Counted from the first letter of the stretch, positions 1 through 8,892 are shown. The stretch: DNA of 64,000 nt from Pseudomonas asplenii (GCF_900105475.1 NZ_LT629777.1:6138001-6202000), one strand, 5' to 3'. The notes: a model not told the origin generated them from the sequence alone. A program made the numbers and translations.

Positions 1-1446
1 GAGCCGAGCATCGTCGAGCTGGCCTGGCCCATGGAGCGTATCCAGCGCTGGCGTATCGTCGACACCAACCTGATCGTGACCTCGTTGCGTGACGAGCATG
101 GCGAACAGCCCGCTCATCAGCTGACGCTGCGGGGTGTCTACCGGGATGACAACGGTCGGCGCTTGCAAAACGATCTGTTGCTGTTCGCCACCCAGGACGG
201 CTACCTGTTCAAGCCCAATCTGCCCGCCACACTGGAGGGCACGGAAGACCGGGACATCCAGGTCACGACCCTCACCCTCGGCCAGCTCCCGCCAGCCCCG
301 CAGCCGGTGAATGGTGGCGAATACCGGCTGCCGGGAGGCTCGACGGGCAGCTACTGCTTCGCCCGGAACACCCCGGACACCACGTTCCAGGTCACGGCCG
401 ACGACACACGACCCGCCACCACCTTGTTCCTCGACTACGACAGCGCCGAGATCGAACAGGTCAGTGCACGCTACGAGGTGGCCATGACCCGCGTCGGCGC
501 CTTCAACTACCTGCACTACAGCGATGCCAGCCTGACCCTGCGCTTCAGCGACCAGACCCAACTGACGCTGAAGGACTGGATGGTCAAGGGTGCCGGCAAG
601 CCGAGCGATGTCGGCGCTGCCTTGCATACCACCGGCCTGGACCCGAGCCATCCGATTGTCCTGGTGCTGCGCGATGGCAGCTCGTACAAGGTCGGCGCGC
701 TGCCCGCCCGCTATCTCGAAGACCAGCACAACCCGGGCCTCAGGACCCTTGATGGCCGCGATGCCTTGCAGCGCTGTCGTGGCCGACGTCTGTTCCGTAC
801 CCCGGAAAACCGCGACACCCTGCTGCGCGAGCATCCGCAACGCGTCGACTTCCACACCGGCAGCGACTCGACGATCTACAACCTGCAGGGCATGAGCTCC
901 ATCTATGAACTGCACCCCCGCGCCGGAGCGACCCTTCATCTGTCGACACCGGGCGCGCTGGCAAAGGTCGCCAACGCCTCGACCTGGTACATCCATGCCC
1001 CGGAAAACGCTCGGGGGGTGGCGCGCAGCGACATCAGGATCAGCCCTCGGCAATTCTGGATCGACAATGTTCGCGTCGTGCTGCCGGCGGACGACGATCC
1101 GCAGCAACCCCTGGACCTGATCTACATCGTGCTGGCGTCCGGCGAAACCTATGAGGTCGATCGGCTGTTCAACCAGCTTCTGCTGCATGAGCTGGACGCC
1201 CGCGCCTACCCCGATATCGACGCCCTGCAACACGCCATCGAGCGGCACCAGGCCGCCAACGAACTGGCCAGTCATCGCGTCAGGGTCAAGAGCCTCCGGG
1301 TGACCACCCCATCGGCCTACGGCCCCCGGACCGAAGCGGTCTACGGCGCGATCAACTACGACACTTTGACCCGGCAGTGGACCACGGACAGTGACGATTC
1401 GGCGGTCGTCGACCCCAGGGATCTTTTTATCCACACCCCCCGCTAG
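1..1446 (+). CDS. C-terminal part of a large unrecognised protein (5' truncated by window edge)
   Basis: The reading frame is open from the first base of the window, so the first ATG (position 31) is probably internal and the true start lies upstream; 481 codons are visible. I do not recognise a family. The visible part is soluble, without membrane segments, and looks all-beta with repeated strand patterns such as LTLRFSDQTQLTLKDWMV and STIYNLQGMSSIYELHP. It stops 10 bp before the next gene on the same strand, a toxin-like protein, so the two are probably co-transcribed and functionally linked. The tail of a large secreted toxin is a reasonable guess from that context, but no catalytic motif supports it. 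Confidence 0.75.
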   Translation, partial: EPSIVELAWPMERIQRWRIVDTNLIVTSLRDEHGEQPAHQLTLRGVYRDDNGRRLQNDLLLFATQDGYLFKPNLPATLEGTEDRDIQVTTLTLGQLPPAPQPVNGGEYRLPGGSTGSYCFARNTPDTTFQVTADDTRPATTLFLDYDSAEIEQVSARYEVAMTRVGAFNYLHYSDASLTLRFSDQTQLTLKDWMVKGAGKPSDVGAALHTTGLDPSHPIVLVLRDGSSYKVGALPARYLEDQHNPGLRTLDGRDALQRCRGRRLFRTPENRDTLLREHPQRVDFHTGSDSTIYNLQGMSSIYELHPRAGATLHLSTPGALAKVANASTWYIHAPENARGVARSDIRISPRQFWIDNVRVVLPADDDPQQPLDLIYIVLASGETYEVDRLFNQLLLHELDARAYPDIDALQHAIERHQAANELASHRVRVKSLRVTTPSAYGPRTEAVYGAINYDTLTRQWTTDSDDSAVVDPRDLFIHTPR

Positions 1447-1456
1447 AGAATGCACC

Positions 1457-4294
1457 ATGTCCCCGAAAGCACCCATTCGCCCAGGCATGCCTGGCGCGGG
1501 ATCAGCCGATACACCGACAATCAGGCCAACCGAGCTCAGCCCGGCACTCCCTCCCCGCCTTCCCGGTACAGGCCAGCCGCTACTGCCCGGCATCCCTGCC
1601 GCCCACCTGTCGGCCGACACGCCGCCGCCCAGCGTGCCGACGACTGGAGCGGCAGCGCTGGCGATCAGCAGTATCACCAGCACCGTGGCCAACCGCCTGG
1701 CACCAGGCCGCGCCTTGAGCGCTTACGCCAGGCCGGCGCCGAGAGGCCTGCCACCCCCCGACAGCGACGGCTTGCGCATCGCCCAGCAGCGTCGGTTCGT
1801 CAATCTCGAGGATGGCCGGATCGTCATGGTCCGCTACGACGAGAGCGTACGCGCCTACTGCGCCCAGGCCAGGGAGGAACACCTGCCTTCGGGCCCGGCC
1901 TTGTACCGGCTCGCAGGCACGGATATCTGGAAAGAAAACCCTGTAGCCAGCGCCTTGCGCTCCTATCAACTGCCAGCGCGGCCCGCCGTCACGCCGCAAC
2001 CGGGCAGAAGCCCCACAGTGGATGGCCGGCACCCCGACGAGGCCGCCCACGACCTGATACTCCAGCAAATCCGCACGCGATTGCTGGCCGACGCCGAGAA
2101 CTTCTTCAAGCAGCACCGGCTGCCCGCTCGCCCGCCCGTGCCCGAGCTGCCCGCCGATGTCGGCGAGCGGACGCTGATCGAAATCCTCTACCGACACGGC
2201 CAAGGCGTGGTCATCGGCGAAAGATATACCGACTCTGGCAGCAAGCTGTTCCTGATCAGCAATATGGCGACACTCGCGGAAAACGGCGTCATGACGCTCT
2301 ATGTGGAGCGCCTGAGAACCGACGTCGACCAGGTTCACCTGGATGACTTCCACCACAGCGGAAATCTGAGCGCCGCGCTGGACAGTCACCTGCGCACACT
2401 CGATGGCGATTACGCGGATGCGCCAGCGGGGCCTCACAGCTACCGTAGCCTGATCATCAGCGCACGCGCCCACGGTATTCGGGTGCAGGCCCTCGATTGC
2501 GCCGCCAGCGACTCCCGGCGCGGACCCGATGCGCAAATGTTCACTCGGGCAACGGCACTGAACTACCACGCCGACCGGGTCATCCAGGCCGATCAGGTGG
2601 GTGGACGCAAGGGTAAGTGGCTGGCCCTGGTCAATCTGTATCACGCCAGTGGCTACGCGCCGAAAAGCACCCCCGGACTGATCCGCCTGCGGGGCGTGAT
2701 CGGGCTGGAGATCAAGAACGCCATGAGCGGACCGGCAATACGCGTGATGACGGTGGCGAAACCGGACATCAAGGATCCCATGCGCCTCGTCAGCCCTGAC
2801 CTCAAATTGACCGTGAAGGTCCCCTGGCTAGAGTCGCTTGAAATCCCCCTGCCCTACCGCAAGGTGCTGCAGGAGCGTATTCGAAACCCGGAAGAGATTG
2901 CGCGCAGGACCCACTTCAAACTGGGTGAACGGGCGCACGACGAGGCTGCCATCACTGACTTTCTCGATCGCGAAGAACACCTGGGAAATACCAGCGAGAA
3001 GTTTTTTTCAGGGGCCGACGGCAGACGCCATGCCCAGCCGTACATCCCCGAAGTGCCCGCTGACAGCACGCCTGCACGAGTGTTTGAAATGCTCTATGAA
3101 AACAATCAGGGCGTGGTATTGGCCGCTGAGCAGGGCTCGCTGACCGCTCGCAAACTGCTGCTCGAAAACCTGCCGGCATTGGCGACGCTCAACGTCAGGA
3201 AACTCTATGTGCAAAACCTGCTGACGGATCTCGACCAGCCGTTCATTGACGGTTTCCAGGCAACGGGCAACCTGCCCGAGCGTTTTCAACAGGCCCTGGC
3301 CTCCGAGGATCTACGGCAGTCATTTGGTCTGGCCAATGAATATTCCCTGCAGCGCCTGCTGCTGAGCGCCCGTGAGCATGGCATCGTCATCCAGGCCCTC
3401 GACACGGCCGCCAGCTACAGGAAACAGCGGCAGAAGCACAATGTGCCAGCCTTCAACTACGTCGCCCACAAGATCATCGCCAGCGATCAACAACAGCACG
3501 GGGCACACAAATGGCTGGCCCTGGTGTTGAACGTCAACGCCGGCCCTGTCAGGGGTATACCCGGCCTGGCGCAACTGCAAGGCGCCGCGGCCCTGCGAAC
3601 GGTCGCCATCGGGCCGCAAGCTGCGGCGCGGGTAAGCCCCGATCCGGGTTACGTGGAACGTGTCTATGGGCGCAATGAGTATGTCCGTGCGGATCTGGTG
3701 CTGGAGGTCAACACCGACTCCGGGCCCATGCCACGGGCCTCGCAGGATCCCAGGAGTTGCCTGGGCTGGCTGGAGGTTGAGCCAAGTTTCCTGATTGAAC
3801 GACAGGGCGACCACTTCATACTGGTGCAGAGAATCTATCGCACGGGGCAAGATCACTACCGCGAGACCGTGATCGAAGTACAGGATGGCAAATATTCCAT
3901 CGCCCCCGGCACCCCGCTGTCCAACGGTGTGCAATACGCCAGCATCGCGGATCTGGTCTGGGGGCTCAAGGGCGAGGGCAAGGTACAGGTTGCCGAGATT
4001 CCCGGCGTGATTCCGATCCCCGCCGTGCCCAGGCTCGACACCCATCCGCAGCTCAATCGGCCAGGGATGTTCATCATCGATGAGTCGGCGAACGGTCCGG
4101 TGCTGATCAACCGCTCAAGGGACCGCTCGTTGAGCGTGACGCCGATCCGGCGTACTCCGTCCGGCAAGCTGTACATTCAGCACAGACGTTGGGGTTACGA
4201 CGACACCCAGCTGTTTGCCAGCCGGGAGGATCTCAGCCGCGAGCTGGCCCGGCGAACGGGCCTGGTGCCCTACAGCGTGCCCACGGACCTCTGA
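1457..4294 (+). CDS. Toxin-like protein with two degenerate TIKI/ChaN-like (PMT C2-type) domains
   Basis: The protein has 945 residues; the start at 1457 is preceded by AGAGA and leaves a 10-bp gap to the upstream stop. The N-terminal ~90 residues are proline-rich. Next comes a segment with GRIVMVRYDESVRAY and LPSGPALYRL, a style seen in Pseudomonas dermonecrotic-type toxins. Two related domains follow, about 300 residues apart: GVVIGERYTDSGSKLFL at ~250 and GVVLAAEQGSLTARKLLL at ~551. Each is followed by a LYVxxLxTDxDQ motif, an ARxHGIxxQALDxAAS motif and KWLALV. This matches the membrane-targeted effector domain related to Pasteurella toxin C2 and the TIKI/ChaN superfamily. Copy 1 keeps GE and a YVE but lacks the usual histidines; copy 2 has lost both. 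The last ~300 residues are unassigned. No signal peptide is visible. Confidence 0.7.
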   Translation: MSPKAPIRPGMPGAGSADTPTIRPTELSPALPPRLPGTGQPLLPGIPAAHLSADTPPPSVPTTGAAALAISSITSTVANRLAPGRALSAYARPAPRGLPPPDSDGLRIAQQRRFVNLEDGRIVMVRYDESVRAYCAQAREEHLPSGPALYRLAGTDIWKENPVASALRSYQLPARPAVTPQPGRSPTVDGRHPDEAAHDLILQQIRTRLLADAENFFKQHRLPARPPVPELPADVGERTLIEILYRHGQGVVIGERYTDSGSKLFLISNMATLAENGVMTLYVERLRTDVDQVHLDDFHHSGNLSAALDSHLRTLDGDYADAPAGPHSYRSLIISARAHGIRVQALDCAASDSRRGPDAQMFTRATALNYHADRVIQADQVGGRKGKWLALVNLYHASGYAPKSTPGLIRLRGVIGLEIKNAMSGPAIRVMTVAKPDIKDPMRLVSPDLKLTVKVPWLESLEIPLPYRKVLQERIRNPEEIARRTHFKLGERAHDEAAITDFLDREEHLGNTSEKFFSGADGRRHAQPYIPEVPADSTPARVFEMLYENNQGVVLAAEQGSLTARKLLLENLPALATLNVRKLYVQNLLTDLDQPFIDGFQATGNLPERFQQALASEDLRQSFGLANEYSLQRLLLSAREHGIVIQALDTAASYRKQRQKHNVPAFNYVAHKIIASDQQQHGAHKWLALVLNVNAGPVRGIPGLAQLQGAAALRTVAIGPQAAARVSPDPGYVERVYGRNEYVRADLVLEVNTDSGPMPRASQDPRSCLGWLEVEPSFLIERQGDHFILVQRIYRTGQDHYRETVIEVQDGKYSIAPGTPLSNGVQYASIADLVWGLKGEGKVQVAEIPGVIPIPAVPRLDTHPQLNRPGMFIIDESANGPVLINRSRDRSLSVTPIRRTPSGKLYIQHRRWGYDDTQLFASREDLSRELARRTGLVPYSVPTDL

Positions 4295-4299
4295 GCACC

Positions 4300-4328
4300 G
4301 CCCCCGACCAGCCTGCTGGCACGGGGGC
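4300..4328. terminator. Strong hairpin between convergent genes
   Basis: GCCCCCG (4300-4306) pairs with CGGGGGC (4322-4328), and an inner CCAGC/GCTGG stem closes the loop. It lies between the stop of the toxin-like gene and the stop of mbtH. No T-tract follows on either strand, so efficient intrinsic termination is not certain. Confidence 0.45.
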
Positions 4329-4334
4329 CACCCC

Positions 4335-4559
4335 TCAACCGGCCAGGGTCTGGGCATCCATTTTCTGGCGCAGGCTCAAGGGACGCATGTCGGTCCAGAC
4401 CTCTTCGATGTATTCCAGGCACTCTTTCTTGAAACCGCTCTTGCCGACGGTGCGCCAGCCGTTGGGGATCGCCTTGTAGTCCGGCCAGATGGAATATTGT
4501 TCCTCGTGGTTGACCACTACCTGAAAGACGATGTCGTCGCGGTCGAATACTGAAGTCAT
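4335..4559 (-). CDS. MbtH-like protein, NRPS adenylation-domain partner
   Basis: This 74-residue protein has the MbtH family signature: [15 protein letters not shown] and the C-terminal [15 protein letters not shown]. MbtH-like proteins bind adenylation domains of non-ribosomal peptide synthetases and are needed for their folding or activity. Its place just downstream of pvdH on the same strand corresponds to PA2412 of P. aeruginosa, so it very likely serves pyoverdine synthetases such as PvdL. The length is normal for the family. An 83-bp gap separates it from the pvdH stop and contains a possible PvdS promoter or terminator hairpin. Confidence 0.93.
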   Translation of the reverse strand: MTSVFDRDDIVFQVVVNHEEQYSIWPDYKAIPNGWRTVGKSGFKKECLEYIEEVWTDMRPLSLRQKMDAQTLAG

Positions 4560-4621
4560 TGCGGTTCTCCCTAAGCGTGGAATGAGGCCGCGTCAATCGC
4601 GCGGCACCCGTGTAGATGAAA

Positions 4622-4645
4622 ACGTTCGGCCCCGCCGAAAAATTA
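4622..4645 (-). promoter_or_regulatory. Possible PvdS iron-starvation box (TAATT-N16-CGT) overlapping a hairpin
   Basis: Read on the minus strand this is TAATT, 16 nt, CGT, one mismatch from the PvdS consensus TAAAT-N16-CGT, 62 nt before mbtH. The spacer TTCGGC-GGG-GCCGAA is itself a hairpin, with a short T-run beyond it (CGTTTTC). The element could therefore instead be a weak pvdH terminator. Confidence 0.35.
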
Positions 4646-6055
4646 GAGGGCAGCCACGGCCGCCGCCAGGGCCTTGGCGAAAATCCGTGCCACTTCGTCA
4701 ACCTGAGCCGCAGTGATCACCAGTGGCGGCAGGAAACGCACCACCCCGCCGTGACGACCGCCGAGTTCGAGGATCAACCCGCGCTTGAGGCATTCGCGCT
4801 GGACCAGCGGCGCCAGGCGCGGCAAGGCCGGTGGATGGCCCTGGGCATCCGGGGTGCCGTTCGGGTCGACCAGCTCGACGCCCATCATCAGCCCGCGCCC
4901 ACGGATATCCCCCAGGTGCGGGAAATCGCGCTGCAATAACCGCAGGTGTTCGCCCAGGCGCTCGCCCATGGCCGCTGCATGGGCCGGCAGATCGTGCTCC
5001 TTGAGATAGCGCATCACCGCAGAACCAGCGGCCATGGCCATCTGGTTGCCACGGAAGGTGCCAGCATGGGCACCCGGCGCCCAGGTATCGAGCCAGTCAC
5101 GATAGACCATCACCGCCAGCGGCAGGCTACCGCCAATGGCTTTGGACATCACCACCACATCCGGGATGATGCCGGCATGTTCGAAGGCGAACATCTTTCC
5201 GGTGCGGCCGAAACCGCTCTGGATCTCATCGACGATCAGCGCTACACCGGCCTTTTCGGTGATTCGGCGCAAACCGCGCAACCAGTCGAGATCCGCCGGG
5301 ATCATGCCGCCCTCACCCTGCACCGCCTCGACGATGATCGCCGCTGGCAATTGCACGCCACCTTCAGGGTCGTTCAGCAGGTTTTCCAGGTAATGCAGGT
5401 TGACCTTCACCCCGGCCTCACCACCGAGGCCGAACGGGCAACGGTAGTCGTAGGGATACGGCAGGAACTGCACGCCGTTACCCAGCAGCGCGCCGAGCGG
5501 TTTCTTCGGCCCCAGGCTACCCATCAGGCTCAAGGCGCCCTGGCTCATGCCGTGGTAGGCGCCCTGGAACGACAACACGGTGCTACGCCCGGTGGCAGTG
5601 CGCACCAGCTTGAGGGCCGCCTCCACCGCATCGGTGCCGGTCGGGCCGCAGAACTGGATTTTCGCTTGCTGGGCCAGCACCTCGGGCAGCAGGCCGAACA
5701 AGTCCTGGACGAACTGGTCCTTGACCGGCGTGGTCAGGTCCAGCGTATGCAGCGGCAACTCGTCGGCCAGCACCTGCTGGATCGCCTCGATCACCACCGG
5801 ATGGTTGTGGCCCAGCGCCAGGGTGCCAGCACCGGCCAGGCAATCGATGAACCGGCGGCCCTCGACGTCCTCGACATACAGTCCCTTGGCCCGCTTGAGC
5901 GCCAGCGGGATACGCCGAGGGTAGCTGCGGGCGTTGGACTCCTGGCGATTCTGCCGGGCCAACAGCGGCGACTCGTCGAACTGGTAGAGCGTTTCCGCCG
6001 CAGGCTGGTCGGAGTGGACCGACGGCTTTTCGATAAGGCTGGTAGCGACTGACAT
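4643..6055 (-). CDS. pvdH: PvdH, L-2,4-diaminobutyrate:2-oxoglutarate aminotransferase
   Basis: PvdH is a class III PLP aminotransferase that converts aspartate 4-semialdehyde to L-2,4-diaminobutyrate, the amino acid loaded by PvdL for the pyoverdine chromophore. The 470-residue sequence has the family features: GAGTLALGHNHP near the N terminus, FCGPTGTDAVEAALKL for phosphate binding, LIVDEIQSGFGRTGKMFA with the cofactor Asp, and VVMSKAIGGSLPLAV with the Schiff-base Lys. The start at 6055 is chosen because GAGGGA precedes it by about 6 nt; the ATG 15 codons upstream has no such site. A perfect PvdS-type promoter lies ~86 nt upstream, and mbtH follows downstream, as in P. aeruginosa PA2413-PA2412. 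Confidence 0.95.
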   Translation of the reverse strand: MSVATSLIEKPSVHSDQPAAETLYQFDESPLLARQNRQESNARSYPRRIPLALKRAKGLYVEDVEGRRFIDCLAGAGTLALGHNHPVVIEAIQQVLADELPLHTLDLTTPVKDQFVQDLFGLLPEVLAQQAKIQFCGPTGTDAVEAALKLVRTATGRSTVLSFQGAYHGMSQGALSLMGSLGPKKPLGALLGNGVQFLPYPYDYRCPFGLGGEAGVKVNLHYLENLLNDPEGGVQLPAAIIVEAVQGEGGMIPADLDWLRGLRRITEKAGVALIVDEIQSGFGRTGKMFAFEHAGIIPDVVVMSKAIGGSLPLAVMVYRDWLDTWAPGAHAGTFRGNQMAMAAGSAVMRYLKEHDLPAHAAAMGERLGEHLRLLQRDFPHLGDIRGRGLMMGVELVDPNGTPDAQGHPPALPRLAPLVQRECLKRGLILELGGRHGGVVRFLPPLVITAAQVDEVARIFAKALAAAVAAL

Positions 6056-6140
6056 CTCTCTATCCCTCAATACGCAGGTGTGATGGCCAAGACCTTCCAT
6101 CCGCGCGCGGGTGCGTGCACGCGAATTTCATGTTCAGGAA

Positions 6141-6164
6141 ACGCACCAGCCAAGTCGGGATTTA
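6141..6164 (-). promoter_or_regulatory. PvdS-dependent promoter (iron-starvation box) of pvdH
   Basis: On the minus strand the sequence is TAAAT, exactly 16 nt, then CGT, a full match to the IS-box consensus recognised by the ECF sigma factor PvdS. It sits between the GNAT gene and pvdH, 86 nt from the pvdH ATG and in the right orientation. PvdS itself is encoded in this window. Confidence 0.85.
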
Positions 6165-6198
6165 CACCCGCCAGGGGATTTATCCGCCAAGGCCTCGC

Positions 6199-6675
6199 TC
6201 ACAGCAGTCGCTTGTGCATCGGGATCGCGGTCAACCCCAGCACGCTGAACGCACCGTCCGTCTGGCGATACCCCAGATGCCGGTAGAAACCCTCGCCGGT
6301 CAGCGTGCTGTTGAGCCAAGCCGTGCCGTGCCCCGTCTTCACCAGCCAGGCTTCGAGCCCGGCCACCAGCGCCCGGCCGACGCCGTGCCGAAACCACTCC
6401 GGCTGTACGTAGCACAACAGGATGCGGCCATCGTCGCGGGCCATGCCCACACCCGCCGGCTTGCCCCGCAGGTGCGCCAGGTTCAGGCACAGGCGCGGGT
6501 CGGCCAGCCAGGGCAAGACATGCTCGAGACTGCGGGTGCGGGTCCAGGCCTCAAGTCGCAACGGCTCGTTGCGGTGGTCGAGCGAGCAGCCAACCCTGAT
6601 CGAGCGCAGGAGTATCCGGCTGATGATGCCAGCATCGGCGGCTACGGCCGGGCGAATGTCGATGGCGGTGTCCAT
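6199..6675 (-). CDS. GNAT-family N-acetyltransferase
   Basis: The protein has 158 residues and a GNAT fold signature. The acetyl-CoA loop is YVQPEWFRHGVGRALVAGLE (Q/RxxGxG/A type, here FRHGVGRAL), followed by the late motif GEGFYRHLGYRQTDGAF. The substrate cannot be read from the sequence. The ATG at 6675 is preferred because GAGGT precedes it by 8 nt. It lies upstream of pvdH on the same strand but is separated by the PvdS promoter, so it need not be part of the iron regulon. No signal peptide is visible; the protein should be cytoplasmic. Confidence 0.85.
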   Translation of the reverse strand: MDTAIDIRPAVAADAGIISRILLRSIRVGCSLDHRNEPLRLEAWTRTRSLEHVLPWLADPRLCLNLAHLRGKPAGVGMARDDGRILLCYVQPEWFRHGVGRALVAGLEAWLVKTGHGTAWLNSTLTGEGFYRHLGYRQTDGAFSVLGLTAIPMHKRLL

Positions 6676-6765
6676 GGTGCATGACCTCAATCCGTTGAGT
6701 GACAAGCGCCAGACGATACTGCCTGGGGATACGCCCGGGCGAGCCGGACGCGGTGACAGGATTTT

Positions 6766-8097
6766 TCAGCTCTCAATGGCCTGTAGCGGCATGCTCAACT
6801 CGACCCGCAGCCCATCCGGCCGGCTGTCGAAATGCAGCTCGCAGCCACAGCGCTGGACGATCGCCTGGACAATCGCCAGGCCCAGGCCGCAACCGGTGCT
6901 CTTGCCGTTGCGCCAGAAGCGTTGGGTCAGGTGCTGCAGGTCGTCTTCGGCGATGCCCGGCCCATGGTCGCGGACCTGGAAACACACGCGATTGCCGCTG
7001 GTGCGCACATTCAACTCCACCGGCGCGTCGCCCGGCGTGTGGCGCAGGGCGTTGTCCAGCAGATTGCGCAAGGCGGCGATGGACAGCGTCGAAGGCATTT
7101 CCAGCGGCGCCGCAGAACATGGCTCCGACAAATGCAGCTCGATCCGCCGCCGGTCACCATTGGCCGCGTCCTGGATCGCCAGGCGCGCCACCTGTTCGGC
7201 AGTGCATTGCACGCCATCGTCGAACGACAGGCTGCCTTCGACCCGAGCCAGCAACAGCAACTGTTCCAGGGTTCGATGCAGGCGGTCGGCACCGGCCTCG
7301 GCATGGGCCAGGGACTGGTCGCGGGCGGCGCCGTCGGTCATGCGCGCCACTTGCAGGTGGGTCTTGATCGCCGTCAGCGGGCTGCGCAATTCGTGGGCGG
7401 CATCACCGGTCAGGCGGCGCTCACGCTCGATGGCCTTGCCGATGCGTTGCAGCAACTGGTTCTGGGTTTCGAGCAGGGGCTTCAATTCGCTGGGCAACGG
7501 ATGGATCTGCAACGGTTCGAGAGAGTCGGGGCTGCGCCGCTTCAGCGCGTCACGCATGCGCTTGAGCGGTGCCAGGCCCTGACCGAGGCCCAGCCAGAGC
7601 AGGATCAGGCAGACCAGCAGCGCCACCCCGACCGGCACCGAGGCCGCGAGCAGCACCGAGAGGTTCAACGCCTCACGCTCGACCTGGCGGTCGGCGGTGG
7701 TGATATGGATGTCACCCCGCACCAGGGTAAAGGTGCGCCAGGGCGCGCCGTCGATCATCTGATCGTGGAAGCCGACGCTATGAGCCTCCAGGGCCTGCTC
7801 GGGATTGTTATGGCTGCGGGCCAGCACTTCCCCGCGCAGGGAGCTGACCTGGCAGGCCATGCCGCCGGTGATATTGAGCTGCTCGGAACTGAAATGCGTG
7901 ACCTCGCCCTTGCCCGACATCGCCGGCAACTGCTCCAGCAAACCGGCCACCATCCGTGCCGACGCCACCAGCCGCTGGTCGAGAGAGAACATCATCTGGT
8001 GACGCAGGTCGCTGAGCATCCAGGTCGCGGCCAGGGCCCAGATCAGGATGAATGCCGAGCCGATGGTCAGGCTCAGGCGCAGGCGCAGGCTCATCAT
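6766..8097 (-). CDS. dsbS: DsbS-like sensor histidine kinase
   Basis: This 443-residue membrane sensor kinase has a first transmembrane segment at residues ~5-30, a periplasmic sensor region of ~130 residues, and a second segment at ~150-172 (LLAASVPVGVALLVCLILL). A HAMP-like linker follows, then the H-box DAAHELRSPLTAI, N-box NLLDNALRHTPGD, G1 DHGPGIAEDD and G2 GLGLAIVQ. The start overlaps the dsbR stop by 4 nt (ATGA), so the genes are translationally coupled. Position next to dsbD2-dsbE-dsbG matches PA2480, described in P. aeruginosa as the copper-sensing DsbS that controls the dsb genes. Copper sensing here is inferred from that synteny, not from visible ligand residues. Confidence 0.85.
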   Translation of the reverse strand: MMSLRLRLSLTIGSAFILIWALAATWMLSDLRHQMMFSLDQRLVASARMVAGLLEQLPAMSGKGEVTHFSSEQLNITGGMACQVSSLRGEVLARSHNNPEQALEAHSVGFHDQMIDGAPWRTFTLVRGDIHITTADRQVEREALNLSVLLAASVPVGVALLVCLILLWLGLGQGLAPLKRMRDALKRRSPDSLEPLQIHPLPSELKPLLETQNQLLQRIGKAIERERRLTGDAAHELRSPLTAIKTHLQVARMTDGAARDQSLAHAEAGADRLHRTLEQLLLLARVEGSLSFDDGVQCTAEQVARLAIQDAANGDRRRIELHLSEPCSAAPLEMPSTLSIAALRNLLDNALRHTPGDAPVELNVRTSGNRVCFQVRDHGPGIAEDDLQHLTQRFWRNGKSTGCGLGLAIVQAIVQRCGCELHFDSRPDGLRVELSMPLQAIES

Positions 8098-8768
8098 GCG
8101 TCTACGTCACCCGCAGGACCGAGGCGATAGCCCAGGCCGCGCACGGTCTCGACAATGCCATTGCCCAGCTTGCGGCGCAGGTGGTGGATATGCACGTTGA
8201 GCGCGTTGCTTTCCAGCTCGTCGCTGAACCCGTAGACGCTGTCCTTGAGCTGCTCGCTCGACAGCACCCGGCCACGGTTGTGCAGCAGTGCCTGCAACAG
8301 CGCCTGCTCGCGGCGCGAGAGGTCCACCGACTGGCCATTCAGGGTCGTCACGCGGCTGCTCGGGTCGTAGCTGAGCGGGCCATGCTCGATCAGGTTGACG
8401 CTGCGCCCGGCGACCCGGCGCAACAGGGTCTGCAGGCGGGCGAAGAGTTCGCGCAGGTCGAACGGCTTGAGCAGGTAGTCGTCGGCACCGGCCTGCAAGC
8501 CGTCAACCCGATCAGTCACCGAATCACGGGCCGTGAGGATCAGCACTGGCAGTTCCAGACCCTTGCTGCGCAGTTGGGTCAGCAGTTTCAGGCCATCTTC
8601 GTCGGGCAGGCCAAGGTCCAGGACCATCACGTCGAATTGCGCCGCACGCAGCATGGCCCGCGCGGCGGACGCCGTGGCGACGTGCTCCACCGTCATGCCC
8701 TGGGCGGTCAGGCCGGCAACGATGCCGCTGGCGATCAACTCATCGTCTTCGCAAACCAGTACGTGCAT
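8094..8768 (-). CDS. dsbR: DsbR-like OmpR-family response regulator
   Basis: This response regulator has 224 residues. The receiver domain (1-~115) shows the acidic pocket EDDE, the phospho-acceptor Asp in VMVLDLGLPDEDG and the conserved Lys in YLLKPFDLREL. A winged-helix DNA-binding domain of OmpR/PhoB type follows, with LSRREQALLQALL and ESNALNVHIHHLRRKL. It is the first gene of the dsbR-dsbS unit and is divergent from dsbD2 across a 173-bp region containing a heptamer direct repeat at one-turn spacing, the expected type of binding site. The orthologue in P. aeruginosa is PA2479. Confidence 0.88.
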   Translation of the reverse strand: MHVLVCEDDELIASGIVAGLTAQGMTVEHVATASAARAMLRAAQFDVMVLDLGLPDEDGLKLLTQLRSKGLELPVLILTARDSVTDRVDGLQAGADDYLLKPFDLRELFARLQTLLRRVAGRSVNLIEHGPLSYDPSSRVTTLNGQSVDLSRREQALLQALLHNRGRVLSSEQLKDSVYGFSDELESNALNVHIHHLRRKLGNGIVETVRGLGYRLGPAGDVDA

Positions 8769-8874
8769 GGGATTACCTGTGCAAATATGTCCATTGAAAC
8801 CCGGACGGATTAAGCGGCGATTATGCCGTGACTCCGTAAGGATAGTAACGTTCGCGTCGGCGACCGCTGGTGCG

Positions 8875-8892
8875 GGTTAATGATCGGTTAAT
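8875..8892. promoter_or_regulatory. Direct-repeat candidate operator for DsbR
   Basis: GGTTAAT occurs at 8875-8881 and again at 8886-8892, 11 bp apart start to start, about one helical turn. That geometry is typical of OmpR-family regulator sites. It lies 50 bp before the dsbD2 start in the dsbR/dsbD2 divergent region. Confidence 0.5.

Noticed and set aside
4622..4645. Calling the mbtH-upstream element a firm PvdS promoter
   Set aside because: The spacer is a hairpin that can equally be a pvdH terminator, and the -35 part has a mismatch; kept only as a candidate.
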